Positions 1 to 10,814 are shown, counted from the first letter of the stretch. The stretch: DNA of 64,000 nucleotides from Elephas maximus indicus (GCF_024166365.1 NC_064825.1:104298480-104362479); one strand, 5' to 3'. Made by a program: numbers and translations. The notes: a model not told the origin generated them from the letters alone.

Positions 1-384
1 ATAATTTAGCTCCAAATTAAAATCAGGATGAAAATAATTAAAATGTGTACTCAAGGAACCATTCTCACCCAGAAGACCTTGTGTCACTTATGGCATTGCT
101 CTCTTGGGTGGACTCTTTGATGCAGTCAAAAGCCTTGATCTCTACCTTATTTCTTCATAACCTTTTCTTATAATTTTGACCATTTTTTTTTTTTTCCCAT
201 GTAAAAGCCCTTTCATTCACATAGAGCAGCTGAGATTAGCTGATTGGTGTAAGGAAAGCTATCTCTTTAAGCAAATTTACACTGAATCATAATTGGCTTT
301 TTCATTTTTTTTTTTTTTTTATAAGGCCTCGCACAATTGCTGCCCAACAAACGCCCATCTTTTTGACTTCATCCAGTACCACTC
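1..384. other. Unit-start segment without a recognised gene or repeat
   Basis: This segment is shared by all four units (counterparts begin at 15396, 29908 and 39164). It contains homopolymer T runs near 181 and 305. I see no gene, and short open frames here are not conserved between the copies. Confidence 0.5.
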
Positions 385-948
385 CCTCCCACATCACTGT
401 GCTCCAGTTGGAATGGCCTCATTCTTTCCTTCGCACTTTTCTTCTTGCTTCCCAAAATGTTCCTTTTTAGGACCTGGTTCCTGTTCTTGTCTTCAACCCA
501 TTTGCTCTATTCTCTCCCTTTCGTTAACCTTGAGACAAACTGGCCCTCAGTGTCTTGAACTTGAAAAGTTCTTTTCAAAGTTGGGGCCTTTCACATATAA
601 CAGTGCTTTCCATGAATGAAAATTCTCAGCATTTGGATCTAAGTTTAAATATCATCTTTTCAAAGAGGCCTTATCTGATTACCTTCCTTATTCATAGTGG
701 CTTTCTTGCTTTATTTTCTGCCTCAGTGCTCTATTTGTTGTTTTAATAGCACTTACCACAGATTATAGTTACCCTAGTAAGTCATTACCTTATTTATTGC
801 CTGACTCTACTACAAGAATATAAATTCAGAGCAGGCAGGACTTTTTCCTGATTTTTTTTTTTTGTTGTTAGCAATTGTATCCCCAGTTCATACCATATTA
901 CCTGGTGTAAAACAGAGGCTCAGTAAATATATTTTTGTCAAATAATGA
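385..948 (+). repeat. L2 LINE 3' end
   Basis: The text follows the LINE-2 3' end in order: the AGAGGCCTTATCTGATTACC segment, TTTAATAGCACTTACCAC, a GCAGGCAGGACTTTTT segment and a final CTCAGTAAATAT. The same fragment is in all four units, so it predates the duplications. Confidence 0.75.
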
Positions 949-1013
949 TTATTGGATAAAGAATTAGTTATTACATCTAAATTAGAAATTTTTAAAATGT
1001 GTAAAAACATCTC

Positions 1014-1061
1014 AGGAAACCCTGGTGGTATAGTGGTTAAGAACTATGGCTACTAACCAAG
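1014..1061 (+). repeat. AfroSINE, head only
   Basis: GGAAACCCTGGTGGTATAGTGGTTAAG begins the tRNA-related head. The element stops at the CTAACCAA segment, where unit A has lost DNA that unit B keeps (16430-16596 and beyond). The insertion is shared with units B and C but not D. Confidence 0.8.
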
Positions 1062-2804
1062 ATATCACTAATTTACCCCTACGTTGCTACATTTTTTTCT
1101 TTTAGCTAGTTGCTAAAAAGGTCGTTGATATTTTCTTTTAATAATTTTTATTATGATTTAAGTGAAAGTTTACAAATCAAGTCAGTCTCTCACACAAAAA
1201 CCCATATACACCTTGCTACACACTCCCAATTACTCTTCCCCTAATGATACAGTCTGCTCTCTCCCTCCACTCTCTCTTTTCGTGTCCATTTCACCAGCTT
1301 CAAACTCCCTCCACCCTCTCGCCTTCCCTCCAGGCAGGAGATGCCAACATAGTGTCATGTGTCCACCTGATCCAAGAAGCTAACTCCTCACCAGCATCCC
1401 TCTCCAACCCATTGTCCAGTCCAACCCATGCCTGAAGAGTTGGCTTCGGGAATGATTCCTGTCCTGGGCCAACAGAAGGTCTGGGGGCCATGACCACTGG
1501 GGTCCTTCTAGTCTCAGTCAGACCATTAAAGTCTGATCTTATGAGAATTTGGGGTCTGCATCCCACTGCTCTCCTGCTCCCTCAGGGGTTCTCTGTTGAG
1601 TTCCCTGTCAGGGCAGTCTTCAGTTGTAGCCAGGCACCATCTAGTTCTTCTGGTCTCAGCATGATGTAGTCTCTGGTTCATGTGGTCCTTTCTGTCTCTT
1701 GGGCTTGTAATTGCCTTGTGTCCTTGGTGTTCTTCCTTCTCCTTTGATCCAGGTGGGTTGAGACCAATTGATGCATCTTAGATGGCTGCTTGCTTTTAAG
1801 ACCCTAGATGCCACTCTTCAGAGTGGGATGCAGAATGTTTTCTTAATAGATTTTATTATGCCAATTGACTTAGATGTCCCCTGAAACCATGGTCCCCAGG
1901 CCCCTGCCCCTGCTACGCTAGCCTTCGAAGCATTCAGTTTATTCAGGAAACATCTTTGCTTTTGGTTTAGTCCAATTGTGCTGACCTCCCCTGTATTGTG
2001 TGCTGTCTTTCCCTGGTTGTTGATATATTTTGTGCTAATTTTTTATGTAGTGATTTAGGAATCCAAATGAATTGTTTCGTATATCGATATCCAGTTGTTC
2101 CAGCACCATTTAAGTGACTGTTCAGTCCTCGGTGAATGTCCTTGGCACTGTTGTTTAAAATCAATTGACCCCAGATGTATAGCTTTATTTCTGGACTCTT
2201 GGTTCTATATTGTTGATCTGTATGTCTGTTCTTATGCCTGTACCAGACTGTTTTGACTACTGTAGCTTTGTAGCATGTTTTGAGATTGCTAAGTTTGCTT
2301 TCCAACTTTGTTCTTCTGTTTCAAGATCGTTTTGGCTATGTGGGTTTCTTTGCATTGCCATATGAGTTATAGAAATAGCTTTTTCATTTTTTTAAAAAAG
2401 GCAGTTGGATTTTTGATACGAATTTCATTGAATGTATCGATTGTTCTAGGGAATATTGCCATCTGAAATATATTAAATATTCTAATCCATGAAAACAGGA
2501 TGTGTTTCCATTTATATAGGTCTTCTATAATTTCTTCCAACAATGTTTTGTAGTTTGCAGTGTATAAGTCTTTTTTTTTATTTAAAATACTTAAAATAAA
2601 TTGAAAAAATTTTTTTCAATTTATTCTAAGTATTTTATTCTTTCTGATGATATTTAAATGGGTGTGTTTTAGTTTCATTTTTTTCAATTGCTCTTTGCTA
2701 GTTTGTTTTTGTTTGTAGATATTGTATGCTAGAACTATGATGAACTCATTTAATAGCCTCTTAAGGTTTTTTTGGAATGTTGAGTTTTGTATATGTAAGT
2801 GTAA
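1062..2804 (-). repeat. Old L1 LINE (antisense), interrupted at 1135-2015
   Basis: The reverse strand reads as L1 ORF2 C-terminal sequence: 1967-2305 encodes an antisense segment with KATVVKTVWYRHKNRHTDQQ, typical of the L1 ORF2 tail. The same L1 is in unit B at 16597-17969, where more of its 3' end survives. A younger L1 and, further right, an LTR have inserted into it. Confidence 0.85.
1135..2015 (-). repeat. Younger 5'-truncated L1 3' end, private to unit A
   Basis: In antisense this is the 3' end of a recent L1 of a type I recall from elephant (landmarks AGTGAAAGTTTACAAATCAA near 1162 and GACTTAGATGTCCCCTGAAA near 1868). It is flanked by an imperfect ~14-16 base direct repeat (GTCGTTGATATTTT at 1121, GTTGTTGATATATTTT at 2016). 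Unit B carries the undisturbed empty site near 17216. Confidence 0.85.
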
Positions 2805-3830
2805 ATGGGTGGGGGTAGTAGGCACTGGGTTTAGTAGTAGTATCAAATCCATCTAACTTCAGGGGAGATAATGACCAGGATCAGCCCAATGCCATTTCCA
2901 TGAGGTGGAGGTCAGAGACATTCCTCCAAACTTTTTACCAATTCTGACACCAGCCGTCCCTACCATGACATTCTCTGCTTCTCTTCTGGGTTTGATAATC
3001 TCTTGGCAATGGCCACACGGAACTCTCAGACCATACTCACATTTAAGTGACTTATTATGGAAGTAACAGGGTACAACGTGGGATCAGGATCAACAGGCTA
3101 CAACTTGATGTTAGGGCCATGAAGCATGTAGGAAACGCCTCCTTCTTCAGTGTAGAATAGCTCTCTCAGGTCTTCTTGGCTGAGTAGGCCTTCTCTCAGC
3201 TCCTTCAGGTCCGGCTCCTTTGGTCCTGCCATTTGTCCTCTCTTGGGCCTGTCCCCACCGGCTCTGCTGATGGACCTCTTAGCAAACTGTTGCTGTCTTC
3301 AGTATTACAATCCTTGAGCCCTGTTATAGCTCTTTTAGGAGGTTCCTTGCATCCTCTTTCTGTCTGCTTTTTTCTCTCAGCCTGCTTCTCTTCCTACTTC
3401 TTTCTGTCTCTAAATCCTTCTGTGGAGTTGGATGCGTACACACAAAATTCTTTGTTAATTTCAGGGCATGGCCCTTCCCACCAGGGGTCACAAACTGACC
3501 AATCCCCTTTTGATAGGCCACAGACACTTGGTCTGCATAGTGAGCTATAGTCACCTCATTTGCATAGCCTATTGGCCAATCCCTGCAAGGTGAAATCAGT
3601 CACAGAGCAGGCTGCAACCCAGGACCCGATAAAAAGTATCAAAGCCAAGTTCTTTACAGCTTACTCAGGGAATGTCAATCAACTTGGACAAAAGTAACAA
3701 AACTTTTGGGGTAGATTACGAGGGCAAAGATAAATCCTCAAGGCTTCAGGGAAAATAATCTTTCAAACTGTTTTTCCAAAAGTACCAGCATAAAATGCCA
3801 CAAAAAGAAACTATATTCCCTATATTAAGA
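2805..3830 (-). repeat. LTR-like interspersed repeat inserted in the L1
   Basis: About 1 kb of non-L1 sequence interrupts the antisense L1 here. Paralogous or related copies lie at about 17970-18998 and, shorter, at 51996-52575. Read on the - strand, it has a TATAAAAAG-like box followed by a long segment and an AATAAG/AATAAA-like signal, as in a retroviral LTR. The family is not assigned. It is a fossil, present in both A and B and therefore older than their duplication. Confidence 0.5.
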
Positions 3831-4665
3831 TCATGCTATTTAAAATTTTTTTTTTTTTTGATAGAGATGGTTTTTCTTGTTCCTTTTCAACTTGTATGCC
3901 TTTCATTTCTTTTTCTTGCCTAATTGTCTGGGTAGAAGTTTCAGTAAAATGTTGAATGTAAGTGGTGAGAGCAGAAATTCTTGTCTTGTTCCAGATTTTG
4001 AGTAAAACTTTCAGTACCATGAATGATAGTGTTAACTGTGGGAGTTTCATAGATGCCCCTTATGAGGTTGAGGAAATTTCCTTTCCATCATCATTTGTTG
4101 AGTGTTTAATCACGAAAGGGTGATGGATTTTGCCAAATGTTTTTTCAATCAGTTGAAATGATCATGTGGTATTTTCCCTCATTATGTCATTGTGGTGTAT
4201 TACATCGATTAATATTCATATGTTGAACCACCTTCCATTCTGAGACATTGCCTGTTGATTGTGGTGGATAATTCTTTCAATACACTGTTGAATTCAATTT
4301 GCTCTTATTTTATTGAGGATTTTGGCATTTACTAGTGCTGTTTTCTTGTATAACTTTGTATTGTTTTGGTAATACTGACCTCATGCAATTAGGTAGGAAC
4401 TGATCCACCTGTTTTTTAATTTTTGGAAGTGTTTGAGAAGGGTTGGTGCTAATTCATCTTTAAGTGTTTGGTAGAATTCACCAGTGATGGTATCTGGGCT
4501 TGGATTTTCTTTGTTGAAAGTTTAAAAAAAAAATTACCAATTAATCTTTGTACTTGTTACAGTTCTATTCAGATTTTGACTTCTTGATGAGTTGGTTTTG
4601 ATAGTCTTTCTGTTTCTTGGAATTTGTTCATTTCATCTAGGTTATCTAATTTATTGGTATACAGT
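3831..4665 (-). repeat. Old L1 LINE (antisense), continuation
   Basis: The L1 ORF2 reverse-transcriptase region resumes after the LTR-like insertion. In antisense it has the TTTCTTTTTCTTGCCTAATT and TGAACCACCTTCCATTCTGA segments. The counterpart in unit B is 19001-19840. Confidence 0.85.
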
Positions 4666-4670
4666 TGTTC

Positions 4671-5195
4671 ATTGTTGCTTTTAGTTGCCATTGAATCGGC
4701 TCTGACTCTTGGTGACCTTATGCATAATAGAACAAAATGTTGCCGGGTCCTGTGCCGTTTTCAAGATTCTTGGTAGGTTTGAGTCCATTGCTGTGGCTAT
4801 CTCATTTAAGATTTCCCTTGTTTTCATTGTCACTCTACTTTAGCAGGCATGATGTCCTTTTCCAGAGATTGGTGTTTCCTGATGACTTGTCGAAGGTAAG
4901 TTAATCAAAGCCTAATCATCCTCACTTTTAAGGGGAATTCTGGTTTTATTTCTTCTGAGGTTGATTCGTTCATTCTTTTGGCAGTCCATGGTATATTCAA
5001 TATTCTTTGCCAAGACATTATTTTGACTTTATTCTTTGTCAAACACATCAGCTCTTCTGTCCTCCTTTTTCATTATCCAACCTTGCATGCATAGGAGACT
5101 ATTGAATAGACCATGGCTTGATTCAGACTCACCTTAGTTATCGGCGTGATATCTTCGCTACTTAAAACTTGAAATAGTTTATTTCCACCACCCAT
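4671..5195 (-). repeat. RTE-type LINE 3' end (antisense)
   Basis: On the reverse strand this is the C-terminal coding end and 3' end of an RTE (BovB-like) LINE. Low coordinates hold the GACTCTTGGTGACCTTATG tail. High coordinates encode the DLFK...SKD-type C-terminal region, clearer in the unit B copy (19841-20385). It is inserted in the L1. Confidence 0.75.
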
Positions 5196-5214
5196 CTACG
5201 AGTATTTCAAATGC

Positions 5215-5345
5215 CAGCTGAATCACTCATGGTGGACAGGTTTCAGTGGAACGTCTAGACTAAGACAGACTAGGAAGAAAGGCCTGGCTATCTACCTCCA
5301 AAAATTGGCCAAGGAAAATCTTATGGATCTCTCATCTAGGCCTTG
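5215..5345 (+). repeat. AfroSINE-like fragment
   Basis: The segment GGTTTCAGTGGAACGTCTAG followed by AGGAAGAAAGGCCTGGCTAT and AATCTTATGGATC resembles the middle of a long AfroSINE variant. The head and tail are not clear. The counterpart is at 20400-20525. Confidence 0.45.
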
Positions 5346-5504
5346 GGTAATGTATTTTTGTTTTCGCTTTAAAAGAAAATCTTTCCTGGACATCCGTACC
5401 CACACCCAGCTTTAGCCATGTCCCCATTATACACACGTATAGGACCTTTTCCTTTGTTATAGCAGCTAGTACTTTTTTTTTTTTTTTTAATAGCTGAGTT
5501 GTTG

Positions 5505-5745
5505 CATCCTGAGGCCAGAGACATTGTCTGAGCTGTGGGGGCAGACTCCTTGGGTTTAAAACTCAGTTCTGTCATCTACTCACTTCTACCTTGGATAAAT
5601 TATTGAAACTCATACTGCTTCAGTCCCCTCATCTGTAAAATCGGCATAATAATAGTATCTACTACAAAGAGTACCACTCATAATATTTTTAATAAGGACC
5701 TTGCATATAGCACTCAACAGTAAGTTTTTGTTATTTATAAATGAC
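5505..5745 (+). repeat. MIR SINE
   Basis: MIR order: a CTCCTTGGGTTTAAAACTC region, then TTGGATAAATTATTGAAACT, then CTCATCTGTAAAATCGG and a terminal AATAATAGTATCTACT block. The paralogous copy is at 20690-20915. Confidence 0.7.
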
Positions 5746-5853
5746 ACTATGCCTTTTATATTTTAAAACTTCAATGAACATTTGGTAAAAAAAAAAAGTA
5801 AATGGACTAAATGTTCTGGGTACAGCATGATGATTACCCCAACACTGTAGATT

Positions 5854-6072
5854 TCAGTAGTCCTTGGGTGGCACAGATAGTTGTTCCTTTGACTACTAAC
5901 CGAAAGCTTGACAGTTCAAAACCACCCTGAGGTATTTCAAAAGAAGTCTTGGAGATCTGCTTCTGAAAGATCACAGCCTTGAAAATCCTAAGAAGTACTT
6001 CTACTCTGCGCACATGAGATGACCATGAATTGTAATTGACTTGAAGGCAACAGGTTTTTTTTTTCTTTTTCT
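5854..6072 (+). repeat. AfroSINE, old long variant
   Basis: Head AGTCCTTGGGTGGCACAGA, middle GATCACAGCCTTGAAAATCC, tail GACTTGAAGGCAACAGG followed by a T-rich end. It is diverged from the consensus and shared with unit B (21020-21225). Confidence 0.75.
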
Positions 6073-6426
6073 TTTGTTAGATGATTTCTAGCCCTTGTCA
6101 AAAATATCATTCATTGACATTAGGGACAATAGGAGGAAGGGATAAGGGTTTGGTTGACATTTTGGCAAAAGTTCCTAAAAGTAATTACCCTTCCCTGAGG
6201 AACTAGCCCAGAAGCATGCTATCCACGTGCATAAAATTGCATGTCTGTGGTGTACACACCGAAGGAGCTGAGAAGAAAGGAGTATGAGGATTTCTGGGTG
6301 GAGAGTCACAAAGGCTGTGGCTTTCCCTGACACAGCCTGATTTCAGACATGGGATTCTTCTGAAATGGTGGGAGAAAGAAGTCTCAGTCTCAAGGACCAA
6401 AATATGTGGCTCTGGACATATAAGAT
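6073..6426. other. Stretch with no recognised feature
   Basis: Shared with unit B at about 21226-21568. I see no repeat family or convincing coding potential. Confidence 0.5.
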
Positions 6427-6615
6427 GGAGCCCTGGCTGTGCAGTGGTTAAAGTGATCAACTGTCAACCTGAAGGTTGGTGTTTCCAAACCACTAGTGAT
6501 TCGGTAGGAGAAAGATATGGCAGTCTGCTTCTGTAGATATTTACAGCCTTGGAAACCCTATGAGGTCCTTGCGATTTGGAATTTACTTGATGGCAATGGT
6601 TTTCTTTTTTTTAAG
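6427..6615 (+). repeat. AfroSINE, long variant
   Basis: GGAGCCCTGGCTGTGCAGTG begins the head. ACAGCCTTGGAAACCCTATG marks the middle and TACTTGATGGCAATGG the tail, followed by T-rich DNA. The orthologous insertion in unit B is at 21569-21750. Confidence 0.85.
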
Positions 6616-7356
6616 ATTTTTATGAGCCTGAAAACTCTGAAAAAAGCTCAGAAGAATTGACTGTAGGAGAGTTCTCATCCAGAGGACCTTTAATCAACTG
6701 CTGGGGTCTTGGTAATTTCATTTGCTTTTCTAGGTTAAAAAAAAATATATGGGTACCATATTCTTAGAGCCTTTATCAGGGCTATAAGGCCAAGTTCCAT
6801 AAAAAATGTCTGTAAGATATTCATGTTTCCCATAGAAATGGATATGGGGTAGAGCTGGTGAAACTCTCTCCCTAAATTCCTTTTAAGTGCCAAAGCAACT
6901 TAAGTATACTGTCTGGGATAATTTATTATCTGACCAAGCTCAAGTAGGATGAGATGTCCAATATCTACAGGATGGAGTAGATATTAGTATGTTGGAGAAC
7001 CATAATTTTTCTCTCTTTTTTTAAAAGCTTCAGGTTTTTCTTTTCTGGAAACACTTTCATTTTAAGCTCAGTAAATTAATGTGGCCTTGACCCTAGTTGT
7101 ATACACTCTGGACTGATGAAAACCACAATAGAGTCCTTGTAAGAATTGATGACTAAGAACTAACCGATCACAAGTCAGGAGCTTACACCACTCTGTACTG
7201 GGGTATACATGACCTCTTATTATACAATCTCTTTCTCCTGACCAGTTTGTATGCAAGAACAACCTGTGACTTATTTATTTGTCAATATTCTTCTTTGATG
7301 CTGATCATAAATCCCACATGTGAGTTTGATAAAAAAATTGGGTTTCAAGTGCTTGT
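6616..7356. other. Stretch with no recognised feature
   Basis: About 740 bases shared with unit B (about 21751-22640) without a repeat that I can name. No open frame is conserved between the two copies. Confidence 0.5.
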
Positions 7357-7444
7357 CTTGTTTAGAATATTAGTACACATTCACTTTTTAAAAAGTAAGC
7401 CTTGTTTAGAACACTACTACACATTCACTTCTTAAAAAGTAAGT
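7357..7444 (+). repeat. 44-base tandem duplication
   Basis: Two adjacent near-identical 44-base units start CTTGTTTAGAA at 7357 and 7401 and end in AAAAAGTAAG. Unit B has a single unit near 22640, so this duplication is private to unit A. Confidence 0.85.
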
Positions 7445-7465
7445 CTTTTTTGATAATTTCATGTT

Positions 7466-7735
7466 TGATCTTTCTTCTCTTTTTTCTTTTTCTTAGTTTC
7501 TCTCCCCCTTTCTTTGTTTCGTCTTTTCTCCTCTCCTCCTTCTTCATTCCCTTTTTCTTCCTTTTCTTTCCCCATCCTCCTCTCCCCTACCCTCACCACC
7601 CCTCCTCTCTCCTGTTCTGCCCTCCTCTCCTTTTTCCTTCCCTGCACTTCTCTCACATCCTCCTCCTCTCCTCTTCTCTTCTTCTCTTCCCTCATCCACT
7701 CCTTTCCCTTGTCTCTCCCTATACCAATGCTTTTT
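7466..7735 (+). repeat. ~270-base polypyrimidine tract
   Basis: The + strand is almost entirely C and T, with runs such as CTCCTCTCCTCTTCTCTTCT and few purines. The counterpart at 22695-22965 in unit B is similarly long but not identical. Long open frames on both strands here are products of base composition. Confidence 0.9.
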
Positions 7736-7944
7736 GATACTTAATATCAAGGACACTATAGATGTAAACATGAGTAGATCATAAGACCAATAAGGCATGG
7801 CATTCCACAAATACTTTATTGGAATAGTGATGGAGCTTATGGTTTTCAGGAACACTCCACACTCAATCATGAGAGTTAAATCTGAAAGAATCACATTATC
7901 TTTGTTTGGGAATGTGACTTCAGAAGAGGAATGCATGAAATGGT

Positions 7945-8114
7945 AACTACTAATCTATATTTATTTCTCTGCATTTGCCTATTCTAGATATTTCACATAA
8001 GTGAGCTGATACGATATTTGTTCTTCTCCGACTGACTTATATCACTCAACATACTGTTTTAAAGGTTCATCCACGTTGTGGCATGTATCAGGACTTCATT
8101 TTTCATTATGCCTG
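7945..8114 (-). repeat. L1 3' UTR fragment (antisense)
   Basis: TATTCTAGATATTTCACATAAG and AGGTTCATCCACGTTGTGGC are antisense landmarks of old L1 3' ends. The fragment is cut on the right by the next SINE. Paralogue at 23165-23336. Confidence 0.65.
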
Positions 8115-8280
8115 AGTAGTGCCCTGATGGTGCAGTGGTTAAGAGCTTGGCTGCTAACTAAAAAGCCATCCATTCAAATCCATCAGCTGCACCTTGGAAA
8201 CCCTATGGGTCAGTTCTACTCTGTCATATAGGGTCACTGTGTGTTAGAATTGACTCCCAGGAAACGGTTTGGTTTTTTTG
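8115..8280 (+). repeat. AfroSINE
   Basis: GTGCCCTGATGGTGCAGTGG head, CTTGGAAACCCTATGGGTCA middle, and GGAAACGGTTTGG tail with a T run. Shared with unit B (23337-23505), where it also abuts the L1 fragment. Confidence 0.9.
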
Positions 8281-9034
8281 TCTTAACTTTTCATTACGTG
8301 AATGACCAACTTTCAAAATCCCAAATATTTAGCTTTCAAAAATCTTTAATAAAATGTTCTCAATGTAAAAAATAATTTAAAAACAGAAAAATGAATAAAA
8401 GAACAAGAGTAGTAAGGCAAAATATTGCTTTTTAAGGACCTGTAGTGTTGCACACTGACAGGAGAGCTTGACACAACGTGACAGGTGCTACTTACCCTAT
8501 CTCTGAGATTGGGAGAATGTAGCCATACCGTCTTTCCCATTTGAGGAAGTCAAAAAGCACTGAGGCTGACAAAGCAGAAAAAAGGATGGCTCACAGAGTA
8601 AAGAGCTTAGAAGAATCTCTATAGGCCTTTGATTTTTTTTGTACAATTTAAATTAGTAAAACAGTTTTGGCTTACTCTCTTAAAAATATGCCCAACTACT
8701 TTGAAGAAAATACATGCATCTTTGGGCATCTGTGAATGTGCTACATACATGGCCATATCATGGGTTGGCTTTTGAAACTTGATGCATAGTATGGGTCTGA
8801 GTTAATGTCAAAAATTACCCATATTTATTGTGGAAAATTATAAACAAATCAAATATGATAAAGACCAAAATAAATACTACCTATAGTGTCTTATGTGAAA
8901 TGTGAATAAAAAAACTACTGATATGGTTTTGTACTTGTATTTACCTTCTGTGAAAGTGGAGATAAGATATCCCATGGATATTTTTATTTATTAAGCAAAA
9001 GTGTCAATATTGAGGATGAGTGTGACTTATTTTC
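8281..9034. other. 5' flank of the unit A OR gene, no recognised repeat
   Basis: Closely matched in unit B (23506-24254), including the DNA just before the OR. It presumably holds OR intron sequence. No promoter or upstream non-coding exon can be placed from sequence alone. Confidence 0.5.
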
Positions 9035-9036
9035 AG
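9021..9036 (+). promoter_or_regulatory. Putative splice acceptor of the OR coding exon
   Basis: TGTGACTTATTTTCAG is a pyrimidine-rich tract ending in AG at 9035-9036. It would start the coding exon at 9037, leaving 29 bases of 5' UTR before the ATG. The unit B copy has the same site ending at 24256. OR genes typically have one coding exon preceded by non-coding exons. Confidence 0.55.
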
Positions 9037-9065
9037 GGACATCAGCTGTCACCTAAGCTGAAGCA

Positions 9066-9995
9066 ATGAAGAGGATGAATAATCTGATGGAATTCATCCT
9101 TCTGGGCCTGACAGAGAACATGGAGCTTCAAAAATTTTCTTTTGCTGTGGTTTTCATTGTCTATTTGGTTACTCTGGCAGGCAACGTGCTCGTCATGATC
9201 ACCATCAGCACGAATAGGTCTTTAGGATCCCCCATGTACTTCTTCTTGTTTTACCTATCCCTTATAGATGGCTGCTCTTCTTCAACCATGACCCCCAAAA
9301 TGCTAGCTGACAGTCTTACTGTGAGAAAAACCATCTCTTTTGGTGGGTGTATGACACAAATCTTTGCTGTGCATCTTTTTGGTGCTGCTGAGATCATCCT
9401 GCTGACCGTGATGGCCTATGACCGCTACGTGGCCATCTGCAAACCCCTGCACTACATGACCATCATGAGCCACAGGCTGTGCATCCTCCTGGTGAGAATA
9501 GTCTGGGCTGGAGGCTTTGTCCACGCAACCATTCAGGTCCTCTTCATAGTCTGGCTGCCCTTCTGTGGCCCCAATGTCCTAGACCACTTCATGTGTGACT
9601 TGATCCCTTTGTTGGAACTTGTTTGCATGGACACTCATACCCTTGGTCTCTTTGTTGCTGCTAACAGTGGATTCATATGCTTGTTAAACTTCCTCCTCTT
9701 GATGGTGTCCTATGTGGTCATCCTGTGCTCCCTAAGGGCCCATAGCTTGGAGGGGAGGCACAAAGCCCTTTCCACCTGTGTCTCTCACATCACAGTGGTC
9801 TTCTTACTCTTTGTGCCCTGCATATTTGTGTATCTGCGCCCAGCAACTACCTTCTCCATTGATAAAGCTGTGACTGTCTTTTATACCATGATCACTCCCA
9901 TGTTAAACCCCTTAATCTATACCCTTAGAAATTCAGAAGTGAAAAATGCTATGAAGAAGCTCTGGCATCAAAAACTGACTTCAAGTGAGAAATAA
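9066..9995 (+). CDS. Olfactory receptor, family 4 subfamily C-like (intact)
   Basis: This is a 309-residue class A GPCR of normal OR length, read without interruption in one exon. OR hallmarks run in order: GN at 39-40 in TM1, PMYFFL from 56, Cys95 at the start of TM3, [15 protein letters not shown] from 116, extra Cys167, Cys177 and Cys187 in loop 2, KALSTC from 233, and [12 protein letters not shown] from 278. By recall the protein is closest to human OR4C12/OR4C13 (shared [13 protein letters not shown] and [11 protein letters not shown] segments), so it should signal through G-olf in olfactory cilia; the ligand is unknown. The start fits the conserved EFILLGLTE spacing. Oddly, the usual N-terminal glycosylation sequon is absent: residues 5-8 are NNLM, whereas the unit B paralogue has NNVT. 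The one-to-one human orthologue is not certain. Confidence 0.93.
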   Translation: MKRMNNLMEFILLGLTENMELQKFSFAVVFIVYLVTLAGNVLVMITISTNRSLGSPMYFFLFYLSLIDGCSSSTMTPKMLADSLTVRKTISFGGCMTQIFAVHLFGAAEIILLTVMAYDRYVAICKPLHYMTIMSHRLCILLVRIVWAGGFVHATIQVLFIVWLPFCGPNVLDHFMCDLIPLLELVCMDTHTLGLFVAANSGFICLLNFLLLMVSYVVILCSLRAHSLEGRHKALSTCVSHITVVFLLFVPCIFVYLRPATTFSIDKAVTVFYTMITPMLNPLIYTLRNSEVKNAMKKLWHQKLTSSEK

Positions 9996-10814
9996 CCACA
10001 GCAACATAAAGTGACTTTATTCTCTAAATGATGAAGAGAAGGGAAGAGAATTTCTATGGATCAAGATCAGGTGAACACTATTTATCAAAAGTAATTTGAT
10101 ATTGGCGTATAGGTGTTTTGTGAAAAGGCCCAGGCAGGAAAATATTCATCAGTAGAAAAATATTTCATTTAGATTTTTGTATCATCTCTGGTTGTTGACC
10201 TTTAAAATACTGAGAGAATCAGTTAAGTCTTGTTAAAGGCAGATTTCTAAGACACAGCTCTAGACATTAAATTCAGTAGGGTGTTGTTGTATTTACATGT
10301 CCACATTTTAAACAAATAACTCAGATGTTTCTGAAGCAGGTGATCTATGTACTCTGAGCAACAGTGCTACAGATTCTGTTCACACCCTCTGCCGTTAATG
10401 GGGCCACTTCTTAAGGAATTTCATGGAAAGTAAACCTAACAATAGAAGCTATGAGAATCACGGAACTCTGAAATCTTCATAAATCATGCAACGAAAGCCC
10501 ACTACTTTGGCAATTGCACAACGAAAATAAAATGTCCTGGGATAGTAGGAATGCTTTGGTATTTATCCTACATTTTCTCTTTCTGTACTTTCTAATCTTC
10601 TGCCACATAAAGTCTTATTCCCTCTTTTCTCTTTCCTGCCTCCAAAAGGAAAGGTTTACCATCTATTCTTGCTGCACTATTTGGATGAAAACTTACTGTT
10701 AATATTATCCTAACTAGTCATTCACATTGAGATTTTTTTGTTTGTTTTATAGTTGCACTGTGTGTAGATTTTGTGTATCATTCCCTGTATGCATATTTGG
10801 GAGGAATGGGTGAC
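9996..10814. other. 3' flank of the unit A OR gene
   Basis: This begins the block shared by all four units (B from 25215, C from 35992, D from 44718). An AATAAA at 10526 is a possible poly(A) signal and is kept in unit B near 25737 but not obviously in C or D. No repeat recognised. Confidence 0.45.

Noticed and set aside
7459-7936. Arg/Glu-rich and Ser/Pro-rich open frames on both strands
   Set aside because: They are direct products of the polypyrimidine tract and are not preserved in the unit B copy.
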